From assembly GCF_027595985.1 (NCBI RefSeq), contig NC_073306.1, forward strand, positions 103,755,484 through 103,819,483: a stretch of 64,000 bases of DNA, read 5' to 3'. The position numbers and the translations under genes were made by a program. The notes under the pieces were generated by a model that saw only the letters and a program-made list of their open reading frames with translations, was not told the DNA's origin and ran no database searches. This DNA comes from Sorex araneus (Eukaryota > Chordata > Mammalia > Eulipotyphla > Soricidae). Below are positions 49,075 through 61,429 of the stretch, piece after piece (position 1 is the first letter of the stretch; each line of letters begins with the position of its first letter).

Positions 49075-49570
49075 TCAGTAATATTGTTATTGAGTAGAAG
49101 AAGTTCCATTAAGGTAAGAACCTTACATACCTTGACCATTACTGTATGTTCAGTACCAAGAATAGTGTTGCTGTAGAGGAATGCAAACAAATACCTTCAA
49201 AATGAATGAAGTGAATGAGCAAAAATTGACCTGAGTTGAAATCCACTGTCTTACTCTGGTTTCTTTCCTACCCTAGGTCCCAGTTGTCTCATTAAAAAAA
49301 TTTTAATTATAGTTTTGATAACATGCTTACAATAGTGTTAACATTTATGGCTTTGAAGCAGAAAAATCACTGCAGTTTCACACCAAGACCCTCATAAGCG
49401 TTACAATGTCACTTCAAGTCTGCTTCTCCCTTGCTCCTCCACACTTCCCTTCTGCTACCTGTTCAGTAACCTGAGTTTGTAATCCCAGGTCAAGACTGTC
49501 TGTTCTCCTCTTTTGTTTCTCTACAATCATAGATGAGTGAAATCATCTGGTATTCTCCCTCTGACTTATT
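49075..49570. other. Intergenic DNA
   Basis: No supported feature. A pyrimidine-rich part near 49425-49460 has no recognised identity. Confidence 0.45.
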
Positions 49571-49591
49571 ACACTTAACATTATGCCCTCC

Positions 49592-49781
49592 TTGGGGGCT
49601 GGAGCGATAGCACAGCGGGTAGGGCATATGCCTTGCATGCGGGTGACCCGGATTTGACTCCCAGCATCCTATATGGTCCCCTGAGCACTGGCAGGAGTAA
49701 TTCCTGAGTATATGAGCCAAGAGTAACCCCTGTGCATTGCCAGGTGTGACCCAAAAAGCAAAAAAACAAAACAAAATAAAA
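49592..49781 (+). repeat. SINE A, young copy with target duplication
   Basis: The 15-bp duplication AACATTATGCCCTCC lies at 49577-49591 and 49782-49796. The head and body are close to consensus. Confidence 0.93.
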
Positions 49782-50289
49782 AACATTATGCCCTCCAGTA
49801 CCACCCAAATTATAACAAACTGCAGTAATTCATCTTTTTTTTATAGCAAGTAGTTGTATACATATACAAGTTATTTATCTATTCACTTGTCATTGAACAT
49901 TTGAATTGTTTCCATATCAATCCATCTGTCTCATTTACAAGTAGGTGTATTAACCTGTGTGGGATCTGAGGCCCATTTGGCTTTGGTAGTCTCATATTAA
50001 CTGACCCTAACGACCCATGGGAAGCCCATGAGGTTATATTGGATGAAACCTCAACATAGCTACAAACATGCCTGTGATTTGTTAGATTAGGTAACAACAC
50101 AAGTAATGATAAAGGAAAAACAGATAAGACTCCATAGATAGGATCTATCTTCCTTTACAAAGGGAAAAAGCAGATTTTCTCTTTGATTTTTTTTTTCTGA
50201 AAGAGGTCAGACAATTCCAATAATTCTTCTGTGTAAAATATTTGTGGTCTTCTTTTTGGGGGATGCATTTTTTTAGAGTTTTGTTTGGT

Positions 50290-50446
50290 CATTGGGCCAC
50301 ATCTAGTGGTACTCAGAGGTTACTCTTGGTATGGTACTTTGGGGTTGTTTTTGGTGGTGCTCAGAAGACCATGCAGTCCAGGGGATTGAACCTGGAATTC
50401 CTGCATGCAGAGCATATGCTCCAGTGCATTGAACCATCTACCCAGC
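50290..50446 (-). repeat. SINE A, old copy
   Basis: GGGCCACATCTAGTGGTACT, GGGATTGAACCTGGAATTCC and CATCTACCCAGC. Confidence 0.7.
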
Positions 50447-51039
50447 AGGTGAAGAATAAAAATTAAAATCTTTTTATTCATTCCTATTGCCTTGCTCATA
50501 ACAAGGCATTGCAAATGGATGAAGCAAATAAATGTGCTCGAATATGCACACACATAAATATGAATTATTCTTAGAATAAAGTCAACTGAGTCTTCAATTA
50601 CTGAGGTTTTAAAAATTCTTATAAACATAATTTATCTTTTTTTAATCTTGAGGATCTTCAAAATTCCATTAATGCTTTCAAATAGATGATCTGTTTAAAA
50701 TGATATAGAGCATAGTGGAAAATAAACAGTTAATAAGAGGAAAAGAAATCATTTTCTACTAAATTAGAGTACAGAAACTTAAGTAACTTGTATTATTTGG
50801 CCTAAGGCAGTTAGGACTGCATGTTGGTTTTGAATGAATACTGCTAAATTTCAGCAAGTAAATATCATTATTATTAACATTTGGCTTTTAGTATGTTAAT
50901 GGCACTCCTGTAGGTTTTCTTTAATTTCAATGATGAATCTTAAGATGGGCTATAGAAATAAAGCTGTAGTTTATATAATTTTTATAAAATTAAGAATAAG
51001 TAGATCAAGAACAAATTGGTTTAATTGGGCCTCACTGTT

Positions 51040-51081
<42 letters not shown>

Positions 51082-51799
51082 TCTGTAAATTATGTAAAGA
51101 GGAAATGAGCATGCAGAAAAGCAGTCTGTTTTTTACTCTCATAGTCCCAAAGCATCTTTTAAAATACTTTATTTAAACACCATAGTTTACATAGTTGTTC
51201 CAAAGCATTTTTATTGTTAGGTGTGAATTTTACCTGACTGACCAATGTCATTCGTTAGAATTGAGAAACCAATGCAGGGTAAATAATCTATTCTTTAGTT
51301 TAGGACATTGTGGTTACTCTGTTTACTATCAGGTTACAGAGAAAGAAGGATGTCAGAGTCTCTGCCGTTTGAAAAAATAGTCCAGGAAAGAGGTAAGTTA
51401 CATGTATAAATAAATAGAATGGTTGGAGGATTTAATATGCGCAATATTCACATACAAAAATGTTGCTATGGGACCTCTTGAAGGCATCACAGGTGTGATA
51501 GTAGGGAAGGGCAAGGTAAAACACCTTAAGAACATTGTTTTCCAGTCATGTGTTTTATAGTTCAGTGTAACTCTATCCTGCATACAGTGACATGGCTTTG
51601 GAAGATAACTAATAATCACTGATTGATCCATTGATTAATTTATATTAAATTAAAAACTAAAAAGGCATATTTTAACCACATGTTTTAGGAGCCAATTGAT
51701 AGAATTACTTGAAGATTACTATTTAACAAAAACCTGACTAGTGGGGTTCATGCCCAATTCAATCAGCTTAGTCTATGGCTGAACAAATAGTAGTACTCC
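50447..51799. other. Intergenic DNA with a (CA)n tract
   Basis: A (CA)n microsatellite occupies 51042-51079. Otherwise nothing is recognisable. Confidence 0.5.
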
Positions 51800-52910
51800 A
51801 ACATTATAAAAAAAATTTTTAAAGAAATGAACAGAAACTTTCCCAAGGAAGAGATATGAATGGCCAAAAGGCACATGAAAAAATGCTCTTCATCAAAATA
51901 AAATCTCAGGGCTGGAAAAAAAAATGCTCTTCATCACTAATCATCAGGGAGATGCAGATCAAAACAACTATGAGATACCACCTCACACCACAGAGACTAG
52001 CACACATCCAAAAGAACAAAAGCAACTGCTGTTGGCGAGGATGTGGGGAGAAAGGGACCCTTCTACACTGTTGGTAGGAATGTCGACTGGTTCAGCCCTT
52101 TTGGAAAACAATATGGACGATTCTCAAAAAACTAGAAATTGAGCTCCCATTTGACCCAGCAATACCACTGCTGGGAATATATCCCAGGGAAGCAAAAAAG
52201 TATAGTCAAAATGACATCTGCACTTGTATGTTCATCGTAGCACTATTTACAATAGCCAGAATCTGGAATAAACCCAAGTGCCCAAGAACATATGATTGGT
52301 TAAAGAAACTTTGGTACATCTATACAATGGAGTACTATGCAGCTCTTAGAAAAAATGAAGTCATGAACTTTACATATAAGTGGATCAACATGGAAAGTAT
52401 CATGCTAATTGAAATGAGTCAGAAAGAGAGATAAAGACATAGAAAGATTGCACTCATCTGTGGAATATAAAATAACAAAGTAGGAGACTGACACGCAAGA
52501 ATAGTAGAAATAAGTACCAGGAGGTTGGCTCCATGGCTTGGAAGCCGGCCTCACATGCTGGGGGGAAAGGCAGCTCAGATAGAGAAGGGAACACCAAGTA
52601 AAATGTGGTTGGAGAACCCGCTCAGGAAGCGAGATGCTGAAAGTAGACTATGGATTGAACACGATGGCTACTCAGTGCCCCTTTAGCAAACCACAATACC
52701 CAAAAGGAGAGACCACAGAGGAGAGGTGGGGAGGGGGGATGGAATTGGAGGGTGGGAGGGATACTGGGTTCGTTGGTGGTAGAGAATGGGCACTGGTGGA
52801 GGGATGGGTTCTCGAACATTATATGAGGGAAACACAAGCATGAAAATGTGTAAATCTGTAACTGTACTCTCACAGTGATTCACTAATTAAAAAAATAAAT
52901 TAAGTATAAA
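51800..52910 (+). mobile_element. 5'-truncated L1 with ORF2 end, 3' UTR and A-rich tail
   Basis: It runs from an ORF2 segment (from AAAGAAATGAACAGAAACTT) through the ORF2 stop near 52434 and a G-rich 3' UTR (52720-52760, GGGCACTGGTGGAGGGATGG) to the tail. A 23-bp insert with an 18-bp duplication lies at 51878-51936. Confidence 0.9.
52228..52434 (+). pseudogene. L1 ORF2 C-terminal fragment
   Basis: The translation has ALFTIARIWNKPKCPRTYDW and WYIYTMEYYAALRKNEV, the C-terminal end of L1 ORF2. Upstream ORF2-derived sequence (51850-52227) is in other frames, so the copy is dead. Confidence 0.88.
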
Positions 52911-53049
52911 AAATTTTTTTTAACCCTGACTATCGTAGTTGATGACACATAAGCATAAATTTGGTATTTATTTACCATCTTTAGTCTTCTCAACAAAGAA
53001 TTAATGAAAGAGGAACTGCATTTGTGCAACCTACTCAAGCACTGGGACT

Positions 53050-53200
53050 GTGGGCTGGAGAGAGTACAGGGAGTAAGGTGCTTGCCTTGTACGTGGCCAG
53101 TCCTGTCCCCAGCACCTCAGAGATCCCCTTAGCACAGCCAGGAAATCTTCCTGAACACAAGCCTGGAGGAAGCCTGGAGCACCTCTTGTGTGGCCCAACC
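53050..53200 (+). repeat. SINE A, old copy
   Basis: GGGCTGGAGAGAGTACAGGG, TTGCCTTGTACGTGGCC and GGAGCACCTCTTGTGTGGCC. Confidence 0.75.
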
Positions 53201-54828
53201 CTTGACCCTAAAGAAAACTTAAGCTGCCAAAGTTTCCTTTTGCATCTGATATCCTCAGAATCACCTCCCAGATACCTTACTAAAAAGTATTCTCTGTGCC
53301 ACAGAAAGTGGGTCTTGAAATATGCCAACTTAGTTTTATAGAATAGATCATTATAAATAAAAGTCTGTGTCTGGGACAGTAGTTGTTAGGATCCCTAGGG
53401 ATGCATGTCCTCAAAGACAGGACTTCCCAACACACCTACTCTCAGGTCCCTAAATCCTCCACGGTTACCCCCTTACTCTGTGAGCTGGTGAGTTTTGATT
53501 TGCAAGCTCTCTGCAGACAGCTCTACATAAATAAAATGTGAAGAAGAATCAGCCCACATATGCTAGTTTGTTCCCTCTCCTGTACCTCCATAGAATTAGA
53601 TTGCAGCGGGAACTGGGAAATATACTCCACCGGCTGCCACTAGGTATGGATAGTTATTGGGTAGCTCATTTGATAGGAGGTGGCTCCCTTGGCATTAGAT
53701 TGGATGATTACAGGTCAGATGTCAGGAGACAAAGGACTTGGTCCTTACCCTACCAGTATCTTTTTTTTTTTGAAAAATTAATATACATTGGTTTATTTTT
53801 TTTCATACCAGTATCTTTTTTGTAGAAAAATGTCTAATATCTCAGTGAGAGCTCGGGAAAGTTTAAAAAGAGAATCTTGTAATGAAAGTTGATGGAAAAG
53901 ACAGACAACTTGTCTGGTCCTGGCTCTTAAAGTTTCCGTTCGGAGTTTAATGAATTTTCCATTTTCAGAATGGCAAATTGATTAAAATTCAATGAATTTT
54001 AAAAAGATGGACTTTTGTTGGTTCTGTCTCAATGATTTTAATCATCTTTCAGAAGAAGCCTACAGTAATAACTGTTACCTATGATACTATTATAGATAAA
54101 ATGTTACAGGCATAACTAAAAGTAAATGTTAATTGGCAAAATTATCTTGTTAACATCTTAAGATTTATTATCTACTTTCCTCTGTTTTTACCACATTTAA
54201 CTTTGCAGCTTACTACGATTATTAAAAAAAAATCCAACTTTCTCTTCATTTCCACTGTTATTTTCACTTTGACTTTTTAGCTATTAGTCAGGAAGTGACA
54301 ATAAGTTTTCTTCAAGTGCAAGCTGAGAATTTCCAAATTATAATGAGTCACCATTGGGACAGTCATTCATTCTTCTGTAAACTTCAGCCTCAGACATTGT
54401 ACTAGAGTAGAGGTCATGGATTCCTCATCCTGCCACCAACCATCAGCACCATGGCATGGCTGTCATATATGAATATCCATAGCTAGTTCATATGAAAGGA
54501 CTACAAGCAGTCCCCTGAGAAGATATGCTTCTCAAATATTTATATCCATGAGATCAGGAACTTCCATGTTCACTCCTTTAGCATCATTGAACACACGTCT
54601 CAAGCCTGTGTTCTACAACTAAATAATATCAGACATCCATTACCTCAAAGAAAAATCTATACAAGTTACTCTGTGAAAAAAATAATCCCAGTGAAAGGAC
54701 ATGAGCTATTGGAAAATCAGGCTGCTAGTTTCTGCTCTGCCAGTAACATTTAAATCATGAAATTTCACTGTGGCTCGGTTCTAGGTCACTCAAAAATTTT
54801 ATTTTTATTTTATTCGGCACTATTTTTT
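53201..54828. other. Intergenic DNA
   Basis: No gene or clear repeat in 1.6 kb. Confidence 0.45.
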
Positions 54829-54844
54829 AACTTTATAATTTTTT

Positions 54845-55020
54845 TTGCTTTTTTTTGGGGGGGGTCACACCCAGCAATGCACAGGGGTCACTCCTGGCTC
54901 ATGCACTCAGGAATCACCCCTGGCGGTGCTCAGGGGACCATATGGGATGCTGGGATTTGAACCCGGGTCGGCCGCATGCAAGGCAAACGCCCTACCCGCT
55001 GTGCTATCACTCCAGCCCCA
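54845..55020 (-). repeat. SINE A, young copy with target duplication
   Basis: The 16-bp duplication AACTTTATAATTTTTT lies at 54829-54844 and 55021-55036. The reversed boxes (TTTGAACCCGGGTCGGCCGC, CTGTGCTATCACTCCAGCCC) are near consensus. Confidence 0.93.
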
Positions 55021-55036
55021 AACTTTATAATTTTTT

Positions 55037-55954
55037 AAAATTATTTGTTTAAATTAGTTTTTTAAATGAAAATGTTTTACTGCTAATAGGAAATGGAAAT
55101 TTGCATTTGAGCTATCACTGGAAAGAAGTTAGAAGAAGAGTACATTGATTTCCAGACAGCACAGTGAAGTGACTGCTGAAGCACAACTCCTGTGGATGAA
55201 GAAGAAATAGGAACAAGTAAAGCTGACTGGAGACCAGTAGTGACCAGAAACCAAGACAAAAATCATCACAATTATTTCATGACATCCAGGTAAAAAAGCC
55301 AACAATAGTTGACCCACTGTTTTAAGGAAATGTATAAAAATAAACATAGTCAAGACTAGCATTTTATTAAAACTACCAGCTGACTAATGTATCTGATTTG
55401 TTAATGAACTAAAATGACTAAAATGATAAAGATTAAGTTATTATTGATAAAATTAAAATAGGAGGATAGGAGTAATGTAGCAACATAAAAATCAGAGCAG
55501 AGGCAGATTTTTAAATGAGAAGTCATATTTTTAAATACTAAAGAATTTACCAGAAAACAGCACAGAAAAAAAGCAATGAAGAAATGGAATTCTGACAAAT
55601 GTGTCAGTGCAATCTGGTAGGAAAATGAGTCTTCAATCAGTAGAACTAGATCAAGTAGTTATTCACATGTCAAAATGAACCTTACACTATATATATATAC
55701 AATTGAATCTAGATTATAGAACTGTATGTGAAAGAACACTAAAGATGGCATAAGCAAAGTTTAATGAAATTGGAGTGGGTACAGATTCCATTATGATCTA
55801 TAAATATACTAGCCCTAAGGAAAAGTATTGTTTATTTAGGTGCCTATAAAATAGAAAACTTTGATTTATTTGTAGAAGTATTTGTGAGAGGATATATTTG
55901 TCACACATCAATCTAACAAAACCACTTGTATCCAAACTACTGTTTTATAAAAAG
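55037..55954. other. Intergenic AT-rich DNA
   Basis: Nothing recognisable was seen. Confidence 0.45.
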
Positions 55955-56440
55955 TGCCATAACTCTTTTTCCATCCACATCCTCACCAACACTTGTTTCC
56001 ATTCTTTTGGCATTTTAAAAGAAGGCACACTTAGTGATTCTTTAGGCCAGGGGGCTGTTCCTTGCAATGGTTGGCGCTTCGCAAGACACAGTTTTGTGCT
56101 TGTCCCTGTCATGTGATGCTTAGACCAGTAGTGCTCAGGGACTATAGTCTGCACCCAGCAGTGGTGGGAGATGTCACCTGATTCAGGTCAAATAAGGGCT
56201 TTATACATGTTAGGCCTATTCTCTACATGAGTCATATCCTTGAAACCCTGTTTCCAATTATTTGGATATAGGCTTCTCAAAAGTTTGAGGTGGTATCTCA
56301 TTGTGGTTTTCATTTTAATTTCTCTAATAATAAATGATGTTGGACTTTTTTTTCATGTGTCTATGGGTTGTTTGTATTTCTTTTTGGAGACTTTTTATTG
56401 TCTTTTTTCCTGTTTTACACTGGAGTTTCTTGTTGATATG
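55955..56440 (-). mobile_element. Ancient L1 ORF2 fragment, interrupted
   Basis: The plus strand shows the reversed ORF2 order: TTCCATCCACATCCTCACCA, then after an interruption (about 56013-56270, an old SINE-like piece) GAGGTGGTATCTCATTGTGG and ATAATAAATGATGTTGGACT. It is more diverged than the other L1s here. Confidence 0.7.
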
Positions 56441-57475
56441 TAAATTCTAACATTTCATCTCTCCTTTATAAATTATAAAAATATTCTAGAAATCAATTCA
56501 TTTTATAAAATACAACCTCAGATTTAAATACAAACTTGAGTTCAGAAACAGTGTTCTTAATATTCTATAATTATTCCCTTTATTCTCTTATAGAACTGAA
56601 TGTATTTATGAGGATACATTAATAAATTAATTCAACTAATACTTATTGTATACCTCATGTTATCCAAGCACTTTTTAGCAGTGGGGATACAACAGTGAGC
56701 AGGCTGAGTTCCTACAATGTATTCACATAGACTTAGTGATATCTGGTGGGAAATAGACATCAAATCATTCATTACAATAATGTTTAATGATAAGAGAAGT
56801 TAGTTTCAGGGTGCCTTAAAAATTGTAGTGTAATCAGTTCCTGATGTAATAATTCTCTTCTAAATCTTGTTATCTTTACTTATTAGACAGGGCAGAGCCC
56901 AGTTTTGAAGACCAATGAATCTTCAACTCATCCATCTCATTAAAGAATCAATCAGTCTCTCGTTGCTCCTTATTCAGTGGTTGTCATCGCCAGTGACCTT
57001 GGTCATAGATTCAATCTAACCTGACCTGTGGTAGCCTGAGTGAGAATAAAAGAGAGAGAGGGAGGGAGAATATGAGGGTTCAAATATAAATACTCTATTT
57101 TTCAAATAGAAAAAAAAAGACAAAAGTCATCACAATGCTAGTTCTTGATAACTATCTCCTAAAAGGAATTAAGTTATGTTGTTTTCTTCATATACTTTTG
57201 ATTTTTCCATACTTTCCACGGTGAATAACGTATTGCATTTTTTAGATTTCCTATGGTTGATAATATTTTGTATATGTAGATTTCAAAACTCCAAGTCACT
57301 TGTACAGTGGCAATTAACTTGTAATAAAGATATATATATATATAAAATTAAAGAGATTTAGGATCCTTCTGACTTCAGAAACCAAAATGCTATATCCCAC
57401 TGCTTTTTTCTAAACTGGTAAAATACAACATAATAAAACTTATCATCTTAACCATTTTTAAGTGTATACCAGTAG
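56441..57475. other. Intergenic DNA
   Basis: No gene. A stretch near 56635-56710 (TTATTGTATACCTCATGTTA, GGGGATACAACAGTGAGCAG) looks like an ancient interspersed repeat that I cannot name with confidence. Confidence 0.4.
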
Positions 57476-57690
57476 ACTGGAGCAATATCACAGCGGGTAG
57501 GTCATTTGCCTTGCACATGGCCAACCCTGGTTTGATTCCTCTGTCCCTCTTGGAGAGCCCGACAAGCTACCGAGAGTATCCCCCACACGGCAGAGCCTGG
57601 CAAGCTACCATGGCATATTCGATATGCCAAAAACAGTAACAAGTCTCACAATGGAGATGTTACTGGTGCCCACTCGAGCAAATCGATTAA
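57476..57690 (+). repeat. SINE B, near full length, without CAGTGA tail
   Basis: The head ACTGGAGCAATATCACAGCG is followed by the B box TGGTTTGATTCCTC and the body. It stops at CAAATCGATTAAG before the usual tail. Confidence 0.85.
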
Positions 57691-57923
57691 GTAAATGTGC
57701 ACTGTTATTTATCTACCACTACTAATCATCTGCAGAACTCTTTTTATCCTGAAAAACTGCATATCTATGCTTATTAAATAATAACTTTGGGGCCTAGTGA
57801 ATTGGGAATGAATGGCTTCAGTGCCTGTGGTCTTTCAGAGGACTTGATCTGATGCTTGTGGTTTTCAGTATGAAGAACTCTAGGAGAAATAAGGAAATCT
57901 CAGATCAATTGTTACTATCTCTG

Positions 57924-57954
<31 letters not shown>

Positions 57955-58607
57955 GTCTCTGTCTCTATCTCTCTCTCAACTCCACATCTGAACATGACAC
58001 AACCTTCTAATTCTTTCTTTTCATTAGAAGTGCATCCATCCTTCCCTCCAGTGTCCTGCTGCCATTCCCATTCAGAAGTTTGTGCTTTGTAGATTTTCCA
58101 AGCTTGCTGTTGTTCAGGATGTCAATCTGAAAAACAGAGCCAGCAAATTTAATGTGACAGGTTCAAATAAACTAGAGAAATTCTAACTTAATAAAATATT
58201 TTATTACTCACAGATAAATAAAAGAGCCACAGGCTTCAGAGATGCCTTCAGACCCCAAAGTCACCATCCAGTTAAAAATTTAACTCAAGCTATCACTCTA
58301 TCACCCTATTAAAATTTTTGAATTCCTAAAGCATGTGGCTGTATTTGCAGCCGAACAACATCTGATTCTCTAAGCCACTGATGTACTAGGAGTAACACAT
58401 CACATTTGATGGGGTGTAAAGTAGAAGGCGACCAATCTCAATCAAAAAATAAATATTAGCACACAAGGCCCAACCTGTAAAAACACGTTAGCAATCTTAT
58501 ATACAGGAGCTTGATGTCTCCAAGGTGAGATACAATAATATTCACACTTTGCTCTAAGGAAACTGTTTTGGATCATTTTTGACAGATTATTCATAACGAA
58601 CACTCAC
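57691..58607. other. Intergenic DNA with a TCTG/TCTC microsatellite
   Basis: An imperfect (TCTCTG)n tract occupies about 57918-57976. Nothing else is supported. Confidence 0.5.
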
Positions 58608-58858
58608 TATATCACTGTCATCTTGTTGTTCGTTGATTTATTCGAGCAGGTGCCAGTAACGTCTCCATTCGTCCCAGAACTGAGATTTTAGCAGCCTCTC
58701 CTTACTCATTTTTCCCAATAATTGGAGGCCCCTTTCAGGGTCAGGAGATGAGACCTGCAATTTTTACTGTATTTGGCATATCAAATATGCCACAGAGAGC
58801 TTGCCAGGCTCTTCCTTGCAGGCAGGATCCTCTCGGTAGCTTGCTGGGCTCTCCGAGA
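58608..58858 (-). repeat. SINE B, long form with extra internal module
   Basis: Between CGTCTCCATT and the TTTTTACTG region, this copy carries about 75 bp (ACTGAGATTTTAGCAGCCTC ... GGTCAGGAGATGAGACCTG) that most window copies lack. The head end is missing and a TA/CA microsatellite (58861-58918) replaces it. Confidence 0.8.
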
Positions 58859-59179
58859 GGCATATGTACATATATATATATATATATATGCATATGTACA
58901 CATATATATATATATATTTCCCTTTATGGTGATTTTTCGCATGGCTGCTCACACGTGAGGCTCAGCCCGAGTGCATGGAAGCAAAAATGAAATTCTTCAG
59001 AATTTGAATCAGTAGTCAAGAAGAATTGTATAGTGGGTGCAGGAGAAAGTCTCTTTTTCAGATATGTTGAGCTATTATTATTAAATAACTCCACTAAGTA
59101 AAAAGGAAACTTCTAAACTAAATGTCATATTTTACTATAACAAACAAAAAATCATAACAACAATATAAAATAAATTATT

Positions 59180-59300
59180 TCGGATCTGCCGTTAGGTCAG
59201 GCTTGAGTGGTGGTGATAAAATTAAAAATAATGGTGGTGGGAAGTTATAATGGTGATGGGATAGGTGTTGGAATATTGAACGTAATAAATTATTGTCAAC
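59180..59300 (+). repeat. Short repeat related to the 23455-23634 element
   Basis: GGATAGGTGTTGGAATATTG followed by AACGTAATAAATTATTGTCA matches the minus strand of the 23.5-kb element. Confidence 0.6.
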
Positions 59301-59329
59301 AGCTCTAAAAAAAGTTAAAGGTAAAGGTA

Positions 59330-61231
59330 AAAAGAATTTTATTTCAAGACTTCTAAGACCATATATTAAGAGTATTATAAATCTTCAAGAAGAAATTTAG
59401 AGTGAAAGTTTTCTAAGATTACTTAGACATTGAACACATTTAGAGAGGATGGTGAGGGAGCACTATTAAATTTTACCAGGATATTAAAAATGCTAGCATA
59501 TGACAATAGTGTCTGAATGGTCTCTCTGCTGCCAGTCTCATTCTCCTTCAACATTCTGATACAAACGCAGAATTAATGTACCTAAGATGTTGTAGAGGCT
59601 ACCAAAGAAAGAACATCAAAGGTTGTTTGTGCTTTGGGTCAAACTTACTTTTTTAGAATTTCTGTTGAGTATTTCCAATGAAGCTCAATACTTCCAACAC
59701 TCTACAGTTTTATCCAGAGAAGATTTAGTCTTCCCTAATTTCCTACCAAACCTGCCTCAAATTCCATTCCTTGTCAATACTCTGCAGTTCCCTGAAACCT
59801 TTTCTTGACCTTCCATTCTCAATGAAGGCAAAGGGAATCTTTCATTCAGATTTCCAACACCTTATCTAATGCCTTCTGTCAAATCTATGTGATGCATTAA
59901 CATGCCCATGTATTTTATTATGTTGGTGGGAAGGAGATTCTATCTTTTCAAGTTTTGAATTCTTTTTCTTTTTAAATATTTTTGGTTTATTTTACATTAT
60001 GAAATGTAAAATAATTTTATATTATGAAAGACTTTTAAAAGTCACACAAGTAATAAATACATACATTTGTAAATATCCAGTCATGATCGGAATATGTAGA
60101 GGGAAAAACAAAACCCATTCTCTACTGATTTGTTATCTTTCTAGCTATATTAATAGGAAATGTTCATTAATAGTTTACTGTGTATCTTTCAAACTCCTAC
60201 TTGCACTTAATGGACATATATAATTATAAAAATACAGTTTGGTTTGTTAGGCTCAAATGAGATTATAGTACCTCTACTTTGCTGCAACTTGAATTAAAAA
60301 AATAATTTGTTATATAAGAGACCTAAAGGGCCTCCTGTGCCATTCATATAGATATAACTCATTAGTATTAATGGCTTCATGACAGTTTATAGAGGCACTG
60401 CATTAAATTTAATCATTCCCTTTAGAAATTTGTTTTTTTATATCTAAAGTTAATGTTGCAATTAACATCCCTGCATATAGATTTCTGTGTTCATTCTATG
60501 AATGATGTGATCTATAAAATAAGAGTAGAATGTTGGACAAGTTCTCAGAACATAAAATTTTCATGCTGATAAATTGTCTAATAAAAAGCCAAGACTAACA
60601 ATAAGTATGTATTGAATGAATAAGTTTCAAATTAAAATTTTCTGAAGGCCTTATCTTTCTGGTCCATTACCCAGTACATGACCACACACAAATAGATAGT
60701 CAACACACATTCCTGTCCAGCAACAGTAGCAATCAGTTTTACAAGTTCTTATTAGTTGAATGCAGGATAGTGGCTTTTGAGAAAACAATCCAAGAGCCTT
60801 CACTGACTACAATTTAATATACAACAAATTGAAACAGCATCTTCAAAAACAATAGCACACAGTCTGGGTTGCATAAATAGAGAGATAATTTCCAAATCCC
60901 AGGACCAAGCAATCCCATTCAGCGAACATCTATTCTCTTGACATTTACATGCAAGATTACACATTTTATTTTCAATTTGGGCAGTTCTTAAAAGATACCC
61001 TGGTGGTTACACAAGACAATAAAATTGTGAATGTCATGTGAAGCAGGCTAAAAATGAGGTATTTAACCTAGAAAAGATAAAACTTCGGAGTTCTATGATA
61101 GCCATCTTATACAACTTGAAAGGCTGGCATGCGGGAAGAGGAAACAGACATGGTCTGTGAACCAGCATTAATGGATGGATTTGTTTTCTTCAATTTCTTT
61201 AAAGAGCTTGAAAAGGATTGGCAATTCTTCT
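59330..61231. other. Intergenic DNA
   Basis: 1.9 kb of AT-rich sequence with no gene or young repeat. Confidence 0.45.
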
Positions 61232-61420
61232 TGGGGCTGGAGAGAGCACTTGAGGTAAAATGCTTGTTTTGCATGAGAAAGACCTGGGTTCAATCCCTAG
61301 CATCCCATATGATTCCATGAGCAATGCCAGGAGTAACTCCTTAGCACAGAGACAGGAGTGAGCCCTGAGAAATGCAGAGTGTGGCCCCAAAACAGAAAAT
61401 GCAAAAAAGAGAGAGAGAGA
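61232..61420 (+). repeat. SINE A with GA-rich end
   Basis: TGGGGCTGGAGAGAGCACTT, TGGGTTCAATCCCTAGCATC and CCAGGAGTAACTCCTTAGCA, then A-rich and GAGAGA sequence. Confidence 0.85.
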
Positions 61421-61429
61421 GATGGTAGA

